A stretch of DNA of 64,000 nt from JASDSY01 sp041441465 (lineage in GTDB: Bacteria > Muiribacteriota > UBA9980), in NCBI GenBank assembly GCA_041441465.1, contig JASDSY010000039.1, positions 1-64,000 of the forward strand, given 5' to 3'. This document shows, piece by piece, positions 43,334-51,497 of the stretch (positions are counted from its first letter, which is position 1; every line of letters begins with the position of its first letter). The notes below the pieces were generated by a model. That model was not told the DNA's origin and made no database searches. It saw only the letters and a program-made list of their open reading frames with translations. Both the position numbers and the translations under genes were made by a program.

Positions 43334-44983
43334 ATGGCAAAACAGTTATTATATCAGAGCGATGCAAGAGCAAAATTAGAAAAAGGTATCAACACACTTG
43401 CGCAGGCTGTAAAAGTTACACTCGGACCTAAAGGCTGCTACGTTGTAATCGACAAAAAATTCGGTTCACCGACAATCACAAACGACGGCGTTACAATCGC
43501 AAAAGAAATCGAACTCGAAGATCAATTTGAAAACATGGGCGCGCAGCTTATTAAAGAAGTCGCAACAAAAACAAATGACGTTGCCGGCGACGGTACGACA
43601 ACCGCTACAGTATTAGCACAGTCGATCGTTAAAGAAGGCCTCAAAAACGTTACAGCTGGCGCTTCATCAATGGCTATCAAACGCGGTATCGAAAAAGCGG
43701 TTACAGCCGTTGTAGAAGAAATCAAAAAAACATCCATACCTGTTGACAAAAAAGAAGCTATCGCTCAGGTCGCTTCAATATCTTCAAGAGATACAACGAT
43801 AGGCGAACTCATCTCGAAAGCTATGGACGAAGTCGGTAAAGACGGCGTTATCACAGTCGAAGAAGGCCAGAGCATGGGCACAGAGCTCGAAGTCGTTGAA
43901 GGTATGCAGTTCGACAAAGGTTATGTTTCACCTTACATGGTAACAGACACCGAAAGAATGGAAGCTATCCTCGAAGAACCATACATCTTAATAACAGAAC
44001 AGAAAATTTCGAGCATGAAAGACCTTCTCCCTATCCTCGAAAAAATCGTTCAGATGGGCAAACCATTAATGATAATTTCCGAAGACATCGAAGGCGAAGC
44101 TCTCGCTACATTAGTAGTAAACAAACTCCGCGGCACATTGAACTGCGTAGCAGTTAAAGCTCCCGGCTTCGGCGACAGAAGAAAAGCTATGCTCGAAGAC
44201 ATCGCTATATTAACGGGCGGCAAAAAAATCACGGAAGAACTCGGCCTTAAACTCGAAAAAACAACAATCGAAATGCTCGGCCGCGCTAAACGCGTTACAA
44301 TCGACAAAGAAAACACAACAATTGTCGGCGGCTACGGCAAAGACTCGGACATTAAAGCAAGAATCCAGCAGATCCGCGCTCAGATAGAAGAAACGACTTC
44401 AGACTACGACCGCGAAAAACTCCAGGAAAGACTCGCTAAACTTGTCGGCGGCGTTGCAGTAGTTAAAGTCGGCGCAGCTACCGAATCAGAAATGAAAGAA
44501 AAGAAAACAAGAATCGAAGACGCTCTCGCTGCTACAAGATCAGCAGTCGAAGAAGGAATCGTTTCGGGCGGCGGCGCTGCTCTCATCCACAGCATAGCAG
44601 TTCTCGACAAAATCAAAGCAGATCCTGAAGAAATGATCGGTATCAATATAGTTCGCAGGGCTCTCGAAGAACCTCTTCGCCAGATCGCTGCAAACGGCGG
44701 CTATGAAGGTTCGGTAATAGTCGAGAAAGTTAAATCATCACCAAAAGGCATCGGCTTCAACGTATTGACCGGCAAATACGAAGACATGATAAAAGCAGGC
44801 ATAGTTGACCCTGCAAAAGTTACACGTTCGGCTCTCCAGAACGCTGCTTCAATCGCTGGAATACTTTTGACAACAGAAGTATTGATAAGCGAAAAACCTG
44901 CTGAAAAAGGCGAAGCAGGCCACTCGCACGGCATGCCGGGCGGAATGCCTCCGGGCATGGGCGGAATGGGCGGAATGATGTAA
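43334..44983 (+). CDS. groEL: Chaperonin GroEL
   Basis: 549 residues, normal size. Folds client proteins in its ATP-driven cage. Conserved features: VTLGPKGCYVVIDKKFGSPTITNDGVTIA, AGDGTTTATVLAQSI (nucleotide site, Asp in GDGTT), EEGIVSGGGAALIH and the C-terminal Gly-Gly-Met tail (GGMPPGMGGMGGMM). An ATG with AAGGAGTGA upstream. The gene has a markedly different codon choice from its neighbours (many CTC, ATC and GGC), a sign of very high expression rather than transfer. A terminator follows at 45035-45068. Confidence 0.99.
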   Translation: MAKQLLYQSDARAKLEKGINTLAQAVKVTLGPKGCYVVIDKKFGSPTITNDGVTIAKEIELEDQFENMGAQLIKEVATKTNDVAGDGTTTATVLAQSIVKEGLKNVTAGASSMAIKRGIEKAVTAVVEEIKKTSIPVDKKEAIAQVASISSRDTTIGELISKAMDEVGKDGVITVEEGQSMGTELEVVEGMQFDKGYVSPYMVTDTERMEAILEEPYILITEQKISSMKDLLPILEKIVQMGKPLMIISEDIEGEALATLVVNKLRGTLNCVAVKAPGFGDRRKAMLEDIAILTGGKKITEELGLKLEKTTIEMLGRAKRVTIDKENTTIVGGYGKDSDIKARIQQIRAQIEETTSDYDREKLQERLAKLVGGVAVVKVGAATESEMKEKKTRIEDALAATRSAVEEGIVSGGGAALIHSIAVLDKIKADPEEMIGINIVRRALEEPLRQIAANGGYEGSVIVEKVKSSPKGIGFNVLTGKYEDMIKAGIVDPAKVTRSALQNAASIAGILLTTEVLISEKPAEKGEAGHSHGMPGGMPPGMGGMGGMM

Positions 44984-45034
44984 GATAAGCGTTAATAAGC
45001 TGATTACTTACGTTTTTTTGCACGTCAAATAAAA

Positions 45035-45068
45035 AAGGGCCGGCCGTTATTAATCACGGCTGGCCCTT
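45035..45068 (+). terminator. Terminator of groESL
   Basis: AAGGGCCGGCCGT (45035-45047) pairs with ACGGCTGGCCCTT (45056-45068), 13 positions with one G-T wobble and an 8-base loop. The trailing T run is short (TTAAT), but the stem is very stable. Confidence 0.8.
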
Positions 45069-45176
45069 AATATCAATCTAATGTAAACTAACAGACCTGC
45101 TTAAACATTTTAACCTAACCATAATATCTCGAAAAATAAATTATAAGTTTTCCATTATTAAAAGGCGGATTTTTTT

Positions 45177-46202
45177 ATGCTGCTTACGCCAAGACAATCA
45201 CAAATATTCCAGGCAATTGTCGAAGATTATATAAGTTTTGCAGAACCAGTCGGTTCGCGTACAATTTCAAAAAAATTCAATATGCAAATTTCATCCGCTA
45301 CCATAAGAAACGAAATGGCGGATCTTGAGGAACTCGGATTGATAGCGCAGCCGCATCTTTCTTCCGGTCGGGTGCCGACCCAGAAAGGGCTTCGTTTTTA
45401 TATCGACTGCCTTGTTGAAATTGACCGTCTGTCAAAAGAAGAGGAAGATTTAATAAGTAACATAAAAAAAGAATATGAAGTCAAAAAGCAACACATTAGA
45501 AATCTGATGAAAGATATTTCAAAAACGCTTTCTAATGTTTTGCAGTGCCCGAGCATGGTTACCATACCGCGGTTATTATCAGAAAGTTTTAAAAAGATAC
45601 AATTTTTACTTTTAGACGAAACAAATCTTGTAATTACAATTGTCTCTAAAACCGGACTTATTGAACATTTTGAAACAAAAATAGATAACTTCGGCACGAC
45701 GCAGGAAAAATTAAACGAAATAGCTAAAACCTTAAACACGCTCCCCGACGGCTTTACGCTGCAACAAGTAAATTCAGCTCTCGAAACCGGCGGAGGAATT
45801 AAGGGCGCCAAACAAATACTCAGTTCGTCAGGCATGGACCTGAATAACGCCGACGAGAGAATATTCTTAAACGGCACGGAAAATATTTTTAAAAATCCCG
45901 AATTCCAGGATTCAGAAAATGTAAAATTATTTATACGCATATTTAATGATAAAGAAAAATTATTAAAAATAATAGATGATAACAAAACCAGGACTTTAAA
46001 AAATGACACTTTAATTCTAATCGGCAATGAACTTATAGACCTTGAAAGCCTGAGTCTCGGCCTTGTAGCTTCGGAATACCGGGCTTCGACAGAAACGAAC
46101 GGCATCATAGGAATAATCGGGCCGTCAAGAATGGATTATTGCCGTGCAATTTCATTAATCAGAGAAATGGCCACTAAAATAAGCGATATTTTTATCCATT
46201 AA
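45177..46202 (+). CDS. hrcA: Heat-shock repressor HrcA
   Basis: 341 residues. An N-terminal winged helix (about 1-75, LTPRQSQIFQAIVEDYISFAEPVGSRTISKK and SSATIRNEMADLEELGLIAQPHLSSGRVPT) binds CIRCE. The C-terminal domain (about 100-341) includes the typical GIIGPSRMDYCRAI segment. It represses groESL through the operator at 42735-42761. AAAGGCGG precedes the ATG. The gene leads hrcA-grpE-dnaJ; the spacer to groEL (193 bases) holds the groESL terminator and no CIRCE, so hrcA appears not to repress itself through that site. Confidence 0.97.
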   Translation: MLLTPRQSQIFQAIVEDYISFAEPVGSRTISKKFNMQISSATIRNEMADLEELGLIAQPHLSSGRVPTQKGLRFYIDCLVEIDRLSKEEEDLISNIKKEYEVKKQHIRNLMKDISKTLSNVLQCPSMVTIPRLLSESFKKIQFLLLDETNLVITIVSKTGLIEHFETKIDNFGTTQEKLNEIAKTLNTLPDGFTLQQVNSALETGGGIKGAKQILSSSGMDLNNADERIFLNGTENIFKNPEFQDSENVKLFIRIFNDKEKLLKIIDDNKTRTLKNDTLILIGNELIDLESLSLGLVASEYRASTETNGIIGIIGPSRMDYCRAISLIREMATKISDIFIH

Positions 46203-46289
46203 ACACATAAAAAACTAAAATTAAAATAATTATTAAAAAATCGAGCGAAGCACAAAGCTTTGCCTGATATATTTAAGGAGAACATTGAA

Positions 46290-47336
46290 ATGACAAAAAA
46301 TCATAACAATCATCATAATGCCAATCACGGACACCATGAAGCCGGCCACAGCTGCGAATGCGGCGGCCACGGCACAGGCAGTTCAAATTCCTGCTGCTCG
46401 GCTAACAACAAAATATTCGAGTCGGAAAAAGTGAAAGCTAAAATAAATGAGGTCATCGCTCAAATAAAAAGCGCACACGAAAATGAAGAAATAACCAAAC
46501 ACGTAGAAACCAGAATCAATTCCATGCCGATGCCTGAAGAAAAAAAAGGCATGCTTAAAACCAACGCGCTAGCGCTCATGAAATCGATGACCATGGCAAT
46601 TAACGAAGAAGTCGTAAAAAAGCAAATCACCGCCACAATCGGTGAAGAAAAAACAAAAACCATAACCGAAGATAACCTGATCGCCGAAATCGACAAATTT
46701 GTCGAAAATTTTAAAGGCGCAAAATTGCAGGAAACTATCGATAAATATCTGGTTATGCTTGCTTCCGGCATGATGCAGAAAGAAAACGCGGAAACTCATC
46801 ATGACCAGCCGGCGGTAAATGAAGCCGAAGCGGCCAAAGCCAAGCAAGCCGATGCAAACGCGCCTAAAACGGTCTCCATAGAAGAATACAATAAACAAAA
46901 AGACATGGCCATGGAATATCTCGGCTCGCTCCAAAGAATGAAAGCTGATTTCGAGAACTACAAACGCCGCGTCATCAAAGAAAAAGAAGACTACAAAGCG
47001 CTCGCATTCGAAGGCATATTTTCAGACCTGCTCTCTGTTCTGGACAGTTTCAACGCAATAACGCCGGAAGCTAAAATCGACTTTGAAGGCATGCAAAAAA
47101 TAAATAAGCTCCTTTTCAACATCATGAATAAACATTCATTCAATGAAATACCGACCGACGCGACTTTTGATCCAAATATGCATCAGGCCTTGACAACAGA
47201 AGTGCGCGACGACGTCGAGGAAAATACTATCCTCGAAACAATCCGCAAGGGTTACAAACTTGGCGAAAAGGTAATAAGACCTGCCTTAGTCAAGGTGAGT
47301 GTCAGGGGACAATCCGAAACTGCCGAAAACGCTTAA
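46290..47336 (+). CDS. grpE: GrpE nucleotide exchange factor with long His/Cys-rich N-terminal extension
   Basis: GrpE releases ADP from DnaK. The C-terminal part (about residues 195-345) is clearly GrpE: AMEYLGSLQRMKADFENYKRRVIKEKED (coiled-coil end), LLSVLDSFN, and the beta domain FDPNMHQAL ... TILETIRKGYKLGEKVIRPALVKVS. Typical GrpE is ~190 residues; this one is 348. The first 33 residues are a His/Cys-rich stretch (HNNHH, HGHHEAGHSCECGGH, SCC). A ~150-residue helical extension of unknown role follows. The ATG at 46290 has AAGGAG upstream; a TTG at 46260 in frame is not used in my view. It lies between hrcA and dnaJ. Confidence 0.93.
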   Translation: MTKNHNNHHNANHGHHEAGHSCECGGHGTGSSNSCCSANNKIFESEKVKAKINEVIAQIKSAHENEEITKHVETRINSMPMPEEKKGMLKTNALALMKSMTMAINEEVVKKQITATIGEEKTKTITEDNLIAEIDKFVENFKGAKLQETIDKYLVMLASGMMQKENAETHHDQPAVNEAEAAKAKQADANAPKTVSIEEYNKQKDMAMEYLGSLQRMKADFENYKRRVIKEKEDYKALAFEGIFSDLLSVLDSFNAITPEAKIDFEGMQKINKLLFNIMNKHSFNEIPTDATFDPNMHQALTTEVRDDVEENTILETIRKGYKLGEKVIRPALVKVSVRGQSETAENA

Positions 47337-47416
47337 TAATTTAATCTTAAAATTAAAAAACCTTTACCATAAATTCATTTATATGTTTAAAAAATAACAA
47401 AATCAGGAGCAACGAT

Positions 47417-48547
47417 ATGTCAGAGTCAAAACAGGATTATTACGAGCTGCTTGGGGTCAGTAAAGGCGCAAGCGACGAAGAAATAAAGCAAGCGTATAAG
47501 AAAAACGCGAAAAAATACCACCCGGACCTGAACCCGGGCGATAAATCCGCCGAGGAACACTTCAAGAAAGTGAACGAAGCTTATTCGATATTAAGCGATC
47601 CTCAGAAAAAAGCGGCATATGACCAGTACGGTCACGCAGCCTTCTCGCAGGACGGCGGGTTCGGAGGCGGCGGTTTTGGCGGAGGATTCAGCGGAGATTT
47701 CGGCGATATCTTCGGCGATATCTTCGAAGGCTTTTTCGGAGGCGGCGGCCGTTCAAAACGCCCGGCTCGCGGCCGCGACATAAGCGTAACGATGGAACTT
47801 ACGCTCGAAGAGGCTTTTACTGGCATATCGCGCGAAATTTCACTGCCGAAAATGGAAAAATGCTCAAAATGCGGCGGCACCGGCGCGACTGAAAAAACCA
47901 GCAAAAAAACATGCACGCAATGCCAGGGCCGCGGTAAAATACAATTATCGCAGGGCTTCTTCACCATCTCTAAAACATGCCCTAAATGCGGCGGCGAGGG
48001 CTATTTTGTCGAACACCCATGCAGCGCATGCAGCGGCAGCGGCACAGAATCCAAAACTAAACGAATAAAAATAACAATCCCGAAAGGCGTCGACAGCGAC
48101 TCGAAACTGCGCCTCGAAGGCGAAGGCGATATGGCGCCGCACGGCGGATACCCGGGCGACCTTTATATAATCATAAAAGTTAAGGATCATCCGATATTTA
48201 TGCGCGACGGCGATCACCTTATCTATGAACTTCCGATCACTTTCACACAGGCCGCGCTCGGCTGCGAGCTTGAAATTCCGACAATCGACGGCAAAACCAA
48301 GCTGAAAATAGAAAAAGGCACCCAGACAAACAGCGTTTCACGCCTGCGTAATTACGGCATGACAAGCCTCAGGCACAGAAACCGCGGCGATCTTCTGGTT
48401 AAAATTTTCGTCGAAGTGCCGACAAACCTCAGTTCAAAACAGGAAGAGCTGCTGCGCGAATTCGCAAAAATCTCGGGCGACAATGTTCAGCCGATGAAAT
48501 CCAGCTTCTGGAATAAGATTTCAGACTTCTTCTCTTCCAAAAAGTAA
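47417..48547 (+). CDS. dnaJ: Chaperone DnaJ
   Basis: 376 residues, full-length class A J-protein. J domain (about 1-72) with the HPD motif (YHPDLNPGDK), a Gly/Phe-rich linker (about 75-115), four CxxCxGxG zinc repeats (CSKCGGTGA, CTQCQGRGK, CPKCGGEGY, CSACSGSGT; about 148-215) and the substrate-binding C-terminal domain. It stimulates the DnaK ATPase. AGGAGC precedes the ATG. It follows grpE by 80 bases. dnaK, usually between grpE and dnaJ, is absent here and must lie elsewhere. A terminator follows at 48671-48705. Confidence 0.98.
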   Translation: MSESKQDYYELLGVSKGASDEEIKQAYKKNAKKYHPDLNPGDKSAEEHFKKVNEAYSILSDPQKKAAYDQYGHAAFSQDGGFGGGGFGGGFSGDFGDIFGDIFEGFFGGGGRSKRPARGRDISVTMELTLEEAFTGISREISLPKMEKCSKCGGTGATEKTSKKTCTQCQGRGKIQLSQGFFTISKTCPKCGGEGYFVEHPCSACSGSGTESKTKRIKITIPKGVDSDSKLRLEGEGDMAPHGGYPGDLYIIIKVKDHPIFMRDGDHLIYELPITFTQAALGCELEIPTIDGKTKLKIEKGTQTNSVSRLRNYGMTSLRHRNRGDLLVKIFVEVPTNLSSKQEELLREFAKISGDNVQPMKSSFWNKISDFFSSKK

Positions 48548-48644
48548 AAAAACTTTTTTCTCACTCACTTGGTCCTCGGCGCCTTGCCCGACCTTCGACC
48601 ACAAGTGCGCCTGCGGGATCGTTCGTTCGTAAAAAGTTTTTTTT
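48548..48644. other. GC-rich inverted-repeat segment after dnaJ
   Basis: Arms AAAAACTTTTT (48548-48558) and AAAAAGTTTTT (48631-48641) are exact reverse complements. They enclose a ~72-base GC-rich core in which CACTTGGTC (48566-48574) can pair with GACCACAAGTG (48597-48607), with a 2-base bulge. It starts directly at the dnaJ stop codon. Its composition is unlike the surrounding intergenic DNA. It may be a long hairpin or a short mobile remnant; nothing proves either. Confidence 0.5.
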
Positions 48645-48670
48645 AATATTATTTCGAATACAATACTATA

Positions 48671-48705
48671 AAAAAAGCTTACTAATTCAGTTAGTGAGCT
48701 TTTTT
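48671..48705 (+). terminator. Terminator of hrcA-grpE-dnaJ
   Basis: AAAAAAGCTTACTAA (48671-48685) pairs with TTAGTGAGCTTTTTT (48691-48705), 15 positions with one G-T wobble and a 5-base loop, then ATTTTT. Confidence 0.9.
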
Positions 48706-48721
48706 ATTTTTCTTCTTATTA

Positions 48722-48758
48722 AAGGGGCGGCTAAGGAATTATTCCTTACCGCCCCCTT
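48722..48758. repeat. Nested palindrome, related architecture (copy B)
   Basis: The outer arms AAGGGGCGG (48722-48730) and CCGCCCC-C-TT (48749-48758) surround an inner stem TAAGGAAT (48732-48739) with ATTCCTTA (48741-48748). Like copies A and C it opens with ATTAAA followed by a G-rich arm and has two nested stems, but the inner sequence is different. A further C run (CCCCCACCC) follows. It may be a divergent family member. Confidence 0.45.
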
Positions 48759-48889
48759 AATAATCCCCCACCCATCCTGCTACTTTTTTATTTTTAATCT
48801 TTAATATAGTTTTTAAGTCGATGAAACTAAGACACAAAACTGCAAAATTAAACGACAGCATCGCCAAAACAACGGTAGATATAGCCGGG
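48759..48889. other. Intergenic spacer between repeat copies
   Basis: No ORF or further hairpin recognised. Part of the 477-base gene-free stretch 48548-49024, which holds the GC-rich segment, a terminator and two repeat copies. Confidence 0.5.
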
Positions 48890-48949
48890 ATTAAAAAAGG
48901 GGCGCGGGGGAAATTAAAGGGTTATTAACCCTTTATGTCCCCCGCATAA
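48890..48949. repeat. Nested palindromic repeat, copy C
   Basis: Outer stem GCGGGGGA (48904-48911) with TCCCCCGC (48938-48945); inner stem AAAGGGTT (48916-48923) with AACCCTTT (48927-48934). The left half is nearly identical to positions 1-32. The inner stem differs from copy A by paired changes. It sits 75 bases downstream of the minus-strand hydrolase gene. Confidence 0.7.
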
Positions 48950-49024
48950 AAAAAGAGCGCCGATTTTATTTTTCAGGCAGCTCTTTTATAACATAATGAA
49001 AACTATATAATTTATATGTTAAGC

Positions 49025-50026
49025 TTATGATTCTTTAAATTCGACCGGCACCTTGTAGATCATCCACATATCATCTTCAGTGAGCAATTTATTGGTTTTC
49101 AGCCACTCGAAAATTTTTAGGACCACTTCGGTGATAAGGCTTTTTTCGCTCTGAACATCTTTAAATGAATGACTTGCGTTGGCCAGTTCAAAATAAGTGA
49201 GGTTTTTTCTGTCATTTTTCTCAAAGGTTTTAACAAGCTCTCGCGCGCTTTCGACAGGAACGCTGTCATCTTCAGCGCCGTGAATTGAAAGCACGGGTAT
49301 TTTCAACTTTAAAAGCCGTTTGGCCGCAACATCGAAAAGATACGACTTCCAGCGTTTATAAGGGTGTCCGGCCCATAGCGCCAATTCATCCGTCGAATTT
49401 TTAATTTCATTGAATTTCTTATCAAAGTCTTCGGCTTTTTTCATATTTAAATACGTGCCTTTTTTAGAAAGCAGCACTTTAAATTCTTCGGCCTGTGATA
49501 ATCCGCCGCCGCCGCCTAAAAGTATAAGATGCGTGATTTCAGGCACCTTCAAACATACTTCAGCCGCAACATCGCAGCCTTCGCTTTCGGCTATTACCAC
49601 AAACGGCAATTTTTCATGTGTACTGGCATTAATGTTATTTATGATTTGTAAAGTATCATGAACTCTGGTTTCTTTATTTGAATAACGATAAGCCTCGACC
49701 GGATTGGTATCGAACGAGTCAAAACCGCGTTTTTCCACAGCATAAACTTCAAACCCAATTTTCGGAAAAAACCTGAAATTATTTTTCAGGATTTTTAGGA
49801 TTGAACCATAACTTGACCCCTGAATGTAAAGTATATTCGCTTTTTTTTGAACAGGAATCAAATTTTTTTGGCCGACCATATGGTAATAAGTAATTCCATA
49901 CCCGTCATCCGCTTTTTTTACCTGAGTAAAAACTTTTGTTCTTATTATTTCTTCGCTTCTAATTTTATTGTAATACGCAAATGCGCATATAACCATGATT
50001 ATTAGTATTATTAAAAATTTTTTCAT
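49025..50026 (-). CDS. Alpha/beta hydrolase, membrane-anchored or exported
   Basis: 333 residues with an N-terminal hydrophobic segment (about 4-20, signal or anchor) and an alpha/beta hydrolase domain. The strand-turn ILYIQGSSYGS resembles the oxyanion loop. The nucleophile elbow reads VIAESEGCD (Ser about 144, Ala in place of the first Gly of GxSxG). The acid is in VLSIHGAEDDSVPV and the His in NASHSFKD. The triad is therefore complete. Substrate unknown; esterase, lipase or peptidase activity is possible. AAAGGA precedes the ATG closely. Single gene, divergent from the mtnP-like gene, with the repeat region downstream. Confidence 0.83.
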   Translation of the reverse strand: MKKFLIILIIMVICAFAYYNKIRSEEIIRTKVFTQVKKADDGYGITYYHMVGQKNLIPVQKKANILYIQGSSYGSILKILKNNFRFFPKIGFEVYAVEKRGFDSFDTNPVEAYRYSNKETRVHDTLQIINNINASTHEKLPFVVIAESEGCDVAAEVCLKVPEITHLILLGGGGGLSQAEEFKVLLSKKGTYLNMKKAEDFDKKFNEIKNSTDELALWAGHPYKRWKSYLFDVAAKRLLKLKIPVLSIHGAEDDSVPVESARELVKTFEKNDRKNLTYFELANASHSFKDVQSEKSLITEVVLKIFEWLKTNKLLTEDDMWMIYKVPVEFKES

Positions 50027-50233
50027 CTGTCCTTTATTTTAACCGCCATTCCTTTTATTTAATAACATTAACATTTACTTGTTCATATTTTATCACGGCA
50101 GGAATAAAAAAACAATACTAAATAATAACTAAATATTTAAAATTTAAGTAAATATTAAAATATTCGCTCTAATTTTCATTAAATTTATAAAATTGACTTT
50201 TTATATCACGTTTACTTATGTAAAGGAGATATC
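50027..50233. other. AT-rich intergenic region between divergent genes
   Basis: Upstream part of the 410-base spacer 50027-50436. No ORF or structure recognised here. The second part holds the promoter at 50234-50262 and a hairpin, CTTATAGGC (50303-50311) with GCCAATAAG (50329-50337), in the mtnP leader. Confidence 0.55.
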
Positions 50234-50262
50234 TTGATTTTAATATAACATTAAGTTATAAT
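50234..50262 (+). promoter_or_regulatory. Promoter of the mtnP-like gene
   Basis: TTGATT (50234-50239), 17 bases, TATAAT (50257-50262). Start near 50269, giving a leader of about 168 bases that contains a 9-position stem (50303-50337) with an A-A mismatch. Confidence 0.75.
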
Positions 50263-50436
50263 ATTTTTTAATTTAACATTTCACTTTTTTTATAAACGGG
50301 CTCTTATAGGCAATGCATTTTAAATAAAGCCAATAAGTCCGAAAATAATAAGCGGCAAACATAACCAGAAAATAAAAATTTAAAAGAATTAAAGTAAAAA
50401 AACACTTTTTATTTTGCAAAAAAGGACGGAAAAATA

Positions 50437-51186
50437 ATGGTAAAAATAGGAATAATCGGCGGCAGCGGCCTTGAAAACCCTGAAATTTTAGAAAACGCGC
50501 AGGACATCGAAATAAACACGCCGTACGGCGCCCCTTCATCTCCTCTTAAAACCGGCCAAATAAAAGGAACGGAAGTAGCGATATTATCAAGACACGGCCG
50601 CGAGCACACAATACCGCCGACACAGGTAAATTACAGAGCTAACATTTATGGGTTAAAAAAAATCGGCTGCACGCATATTCTCGCTACAACAGCAGTCGGA
50701 TCGCTCCGTGAGGAAATCCGGCGCGGCGACCTGCTTGTTATCGACCAATTCATAGATTTCACAAAACACAGAATAAGCACATTTTACGATGCTTTCGAAC
50801 CGCATAAGCCGGAACACGCCCCGATGGCAGAACCGTTCGATAAAAATTTAAGGGCTATTTTTATCGGCAATCTGAAAAAAATGAATATCCCCCACCATGA
50901 AAAAGGCACTGTCGTAACAATCGAAGGACCGCGTTTTTCAACTAAAGCCGAATCAAAAATGTTCAGACTGCTCGGCGCCGATATCATAAATATGTCCATA
51001 GCGCCCGAATGCGCACTTGCCTGCGAAGCTAAAATCCCGTATGCCGCCGTCGCGATGAGCACCGATTATGACTGCTGGAAAGACGATGAAGCGCCGGTAA
51101 CATGGCAGGCAGTCCTTGAAGTTTTTAAGCAAAACGTAAAAAAAGTTACCGATCTTTTGCTTTTAACAATACCGGAAATTAAATAA
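50437..51186 (+). CDS. mtnP: S-methyl-5'-thioadenosine phosphorylase family protein
   Basis: 249 residues of the purine nucleoside phosphorylase/MTAP family. Phosphorolysis of methylthioadenosine gives adenine and methylthioribose-1-phosphate for methionine salvage. Motifs: IGIIGGSGL (phosphate loop), LSRHGREHTIPPTQVNYRANIYGLKKIG, TTAVGSL, TIEGPRFSTKAES, NMSIAPECALA and AMSTDYDCW. The last segment, with Asp in STDYD, is typical of MTAP rather than bacterial PNP. The length is a little below the usual 260-290, mainly by a short C-terminus. GGACGG precedes the ATG. A related 6-oxopurine specificity cannot be excluded. Confidence 0.9.
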   Translation: MVKIGIIGGSGLENPEILENAQDIEINTPYGAPSSPLKTGQIKGTEVAILSRHGREHTIPPTQVNYRANIYGLKKIGCTHILATTAVGSLREEIRRGDLLVIDQFIDFTKHRISTFYDAFEPHKPEHAPMAEPFDKNLRAIFIGNLKKMNIPHHEKGTVVTIEGPRFSTKAESKMFRLLGADIINMSIAPECALACEAKIPYAAVAMSTDYDCWKDDEAPVTWQAVLEVFKQNVKKVTDLLLLTIPEIK

Positions 51187-51497
51187 TTGAAGCGTTTTTG
51201 AAAGTTAATTAAATTGCAGAAGCAAGAACTGATTTTCAGAAAAATTCACATAAAATCAAAATTAATATATAAATATACCTTCACAGAATAAAAAGCTGCC
51301 TAAATTTTTACTTTTTAGACAGCTTTTTACTTATTGATATATATGCTTAAATAAAATCTTTTTAAAATTACGGCATATAATTTTGAAATATTATTTTGAA
51401 TCTTGGGTAAGCCGCTATCAATTTTAAAAGTTCCTTAATTCATTGTATCATATACCACGCGGCACATATATGATAAATTCCGGGTGAGATTTTCAAA
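51187..51497. other. Intergenic region between convergent genes
   Basis: Besides the terminator at 51290-51328 nothing is recognised. The stretch 51360-51497 has no ORF and no clear RNA fold. Confidence 0.55.
51290..51328. terminator. Shared terminator of mtnP-like and transglycosylase genes
   Basis: AAAAAGCTG-c-CTAAA (from 51290) pairs with TTTTAG-a-CAGCTTTTT (to about 51328) with one mismatch. A and T runs on both sides allow action in both directions. Confidence 0.75.

Noticed and set aside
45398..46108. 236-residue open frame antisense to hrcA
   Set aside because: It is fully inside hrcA on the other strand, Ser/Phe-rich as expected from the reverse of a Lys/Glu-rich gene, with no recognisable motif and no ribosome binding site.
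46260..46289. TTG start for grpE
   Set aside because: The ATG at 46290 has AAGGAG at the right distance; the upstream TTG has none.
47337..47416. Frameshifted or truncated dnaK between grpE and dnaJ
   Set aside because: The gap is only 80 bases and contains no DnaK motif.
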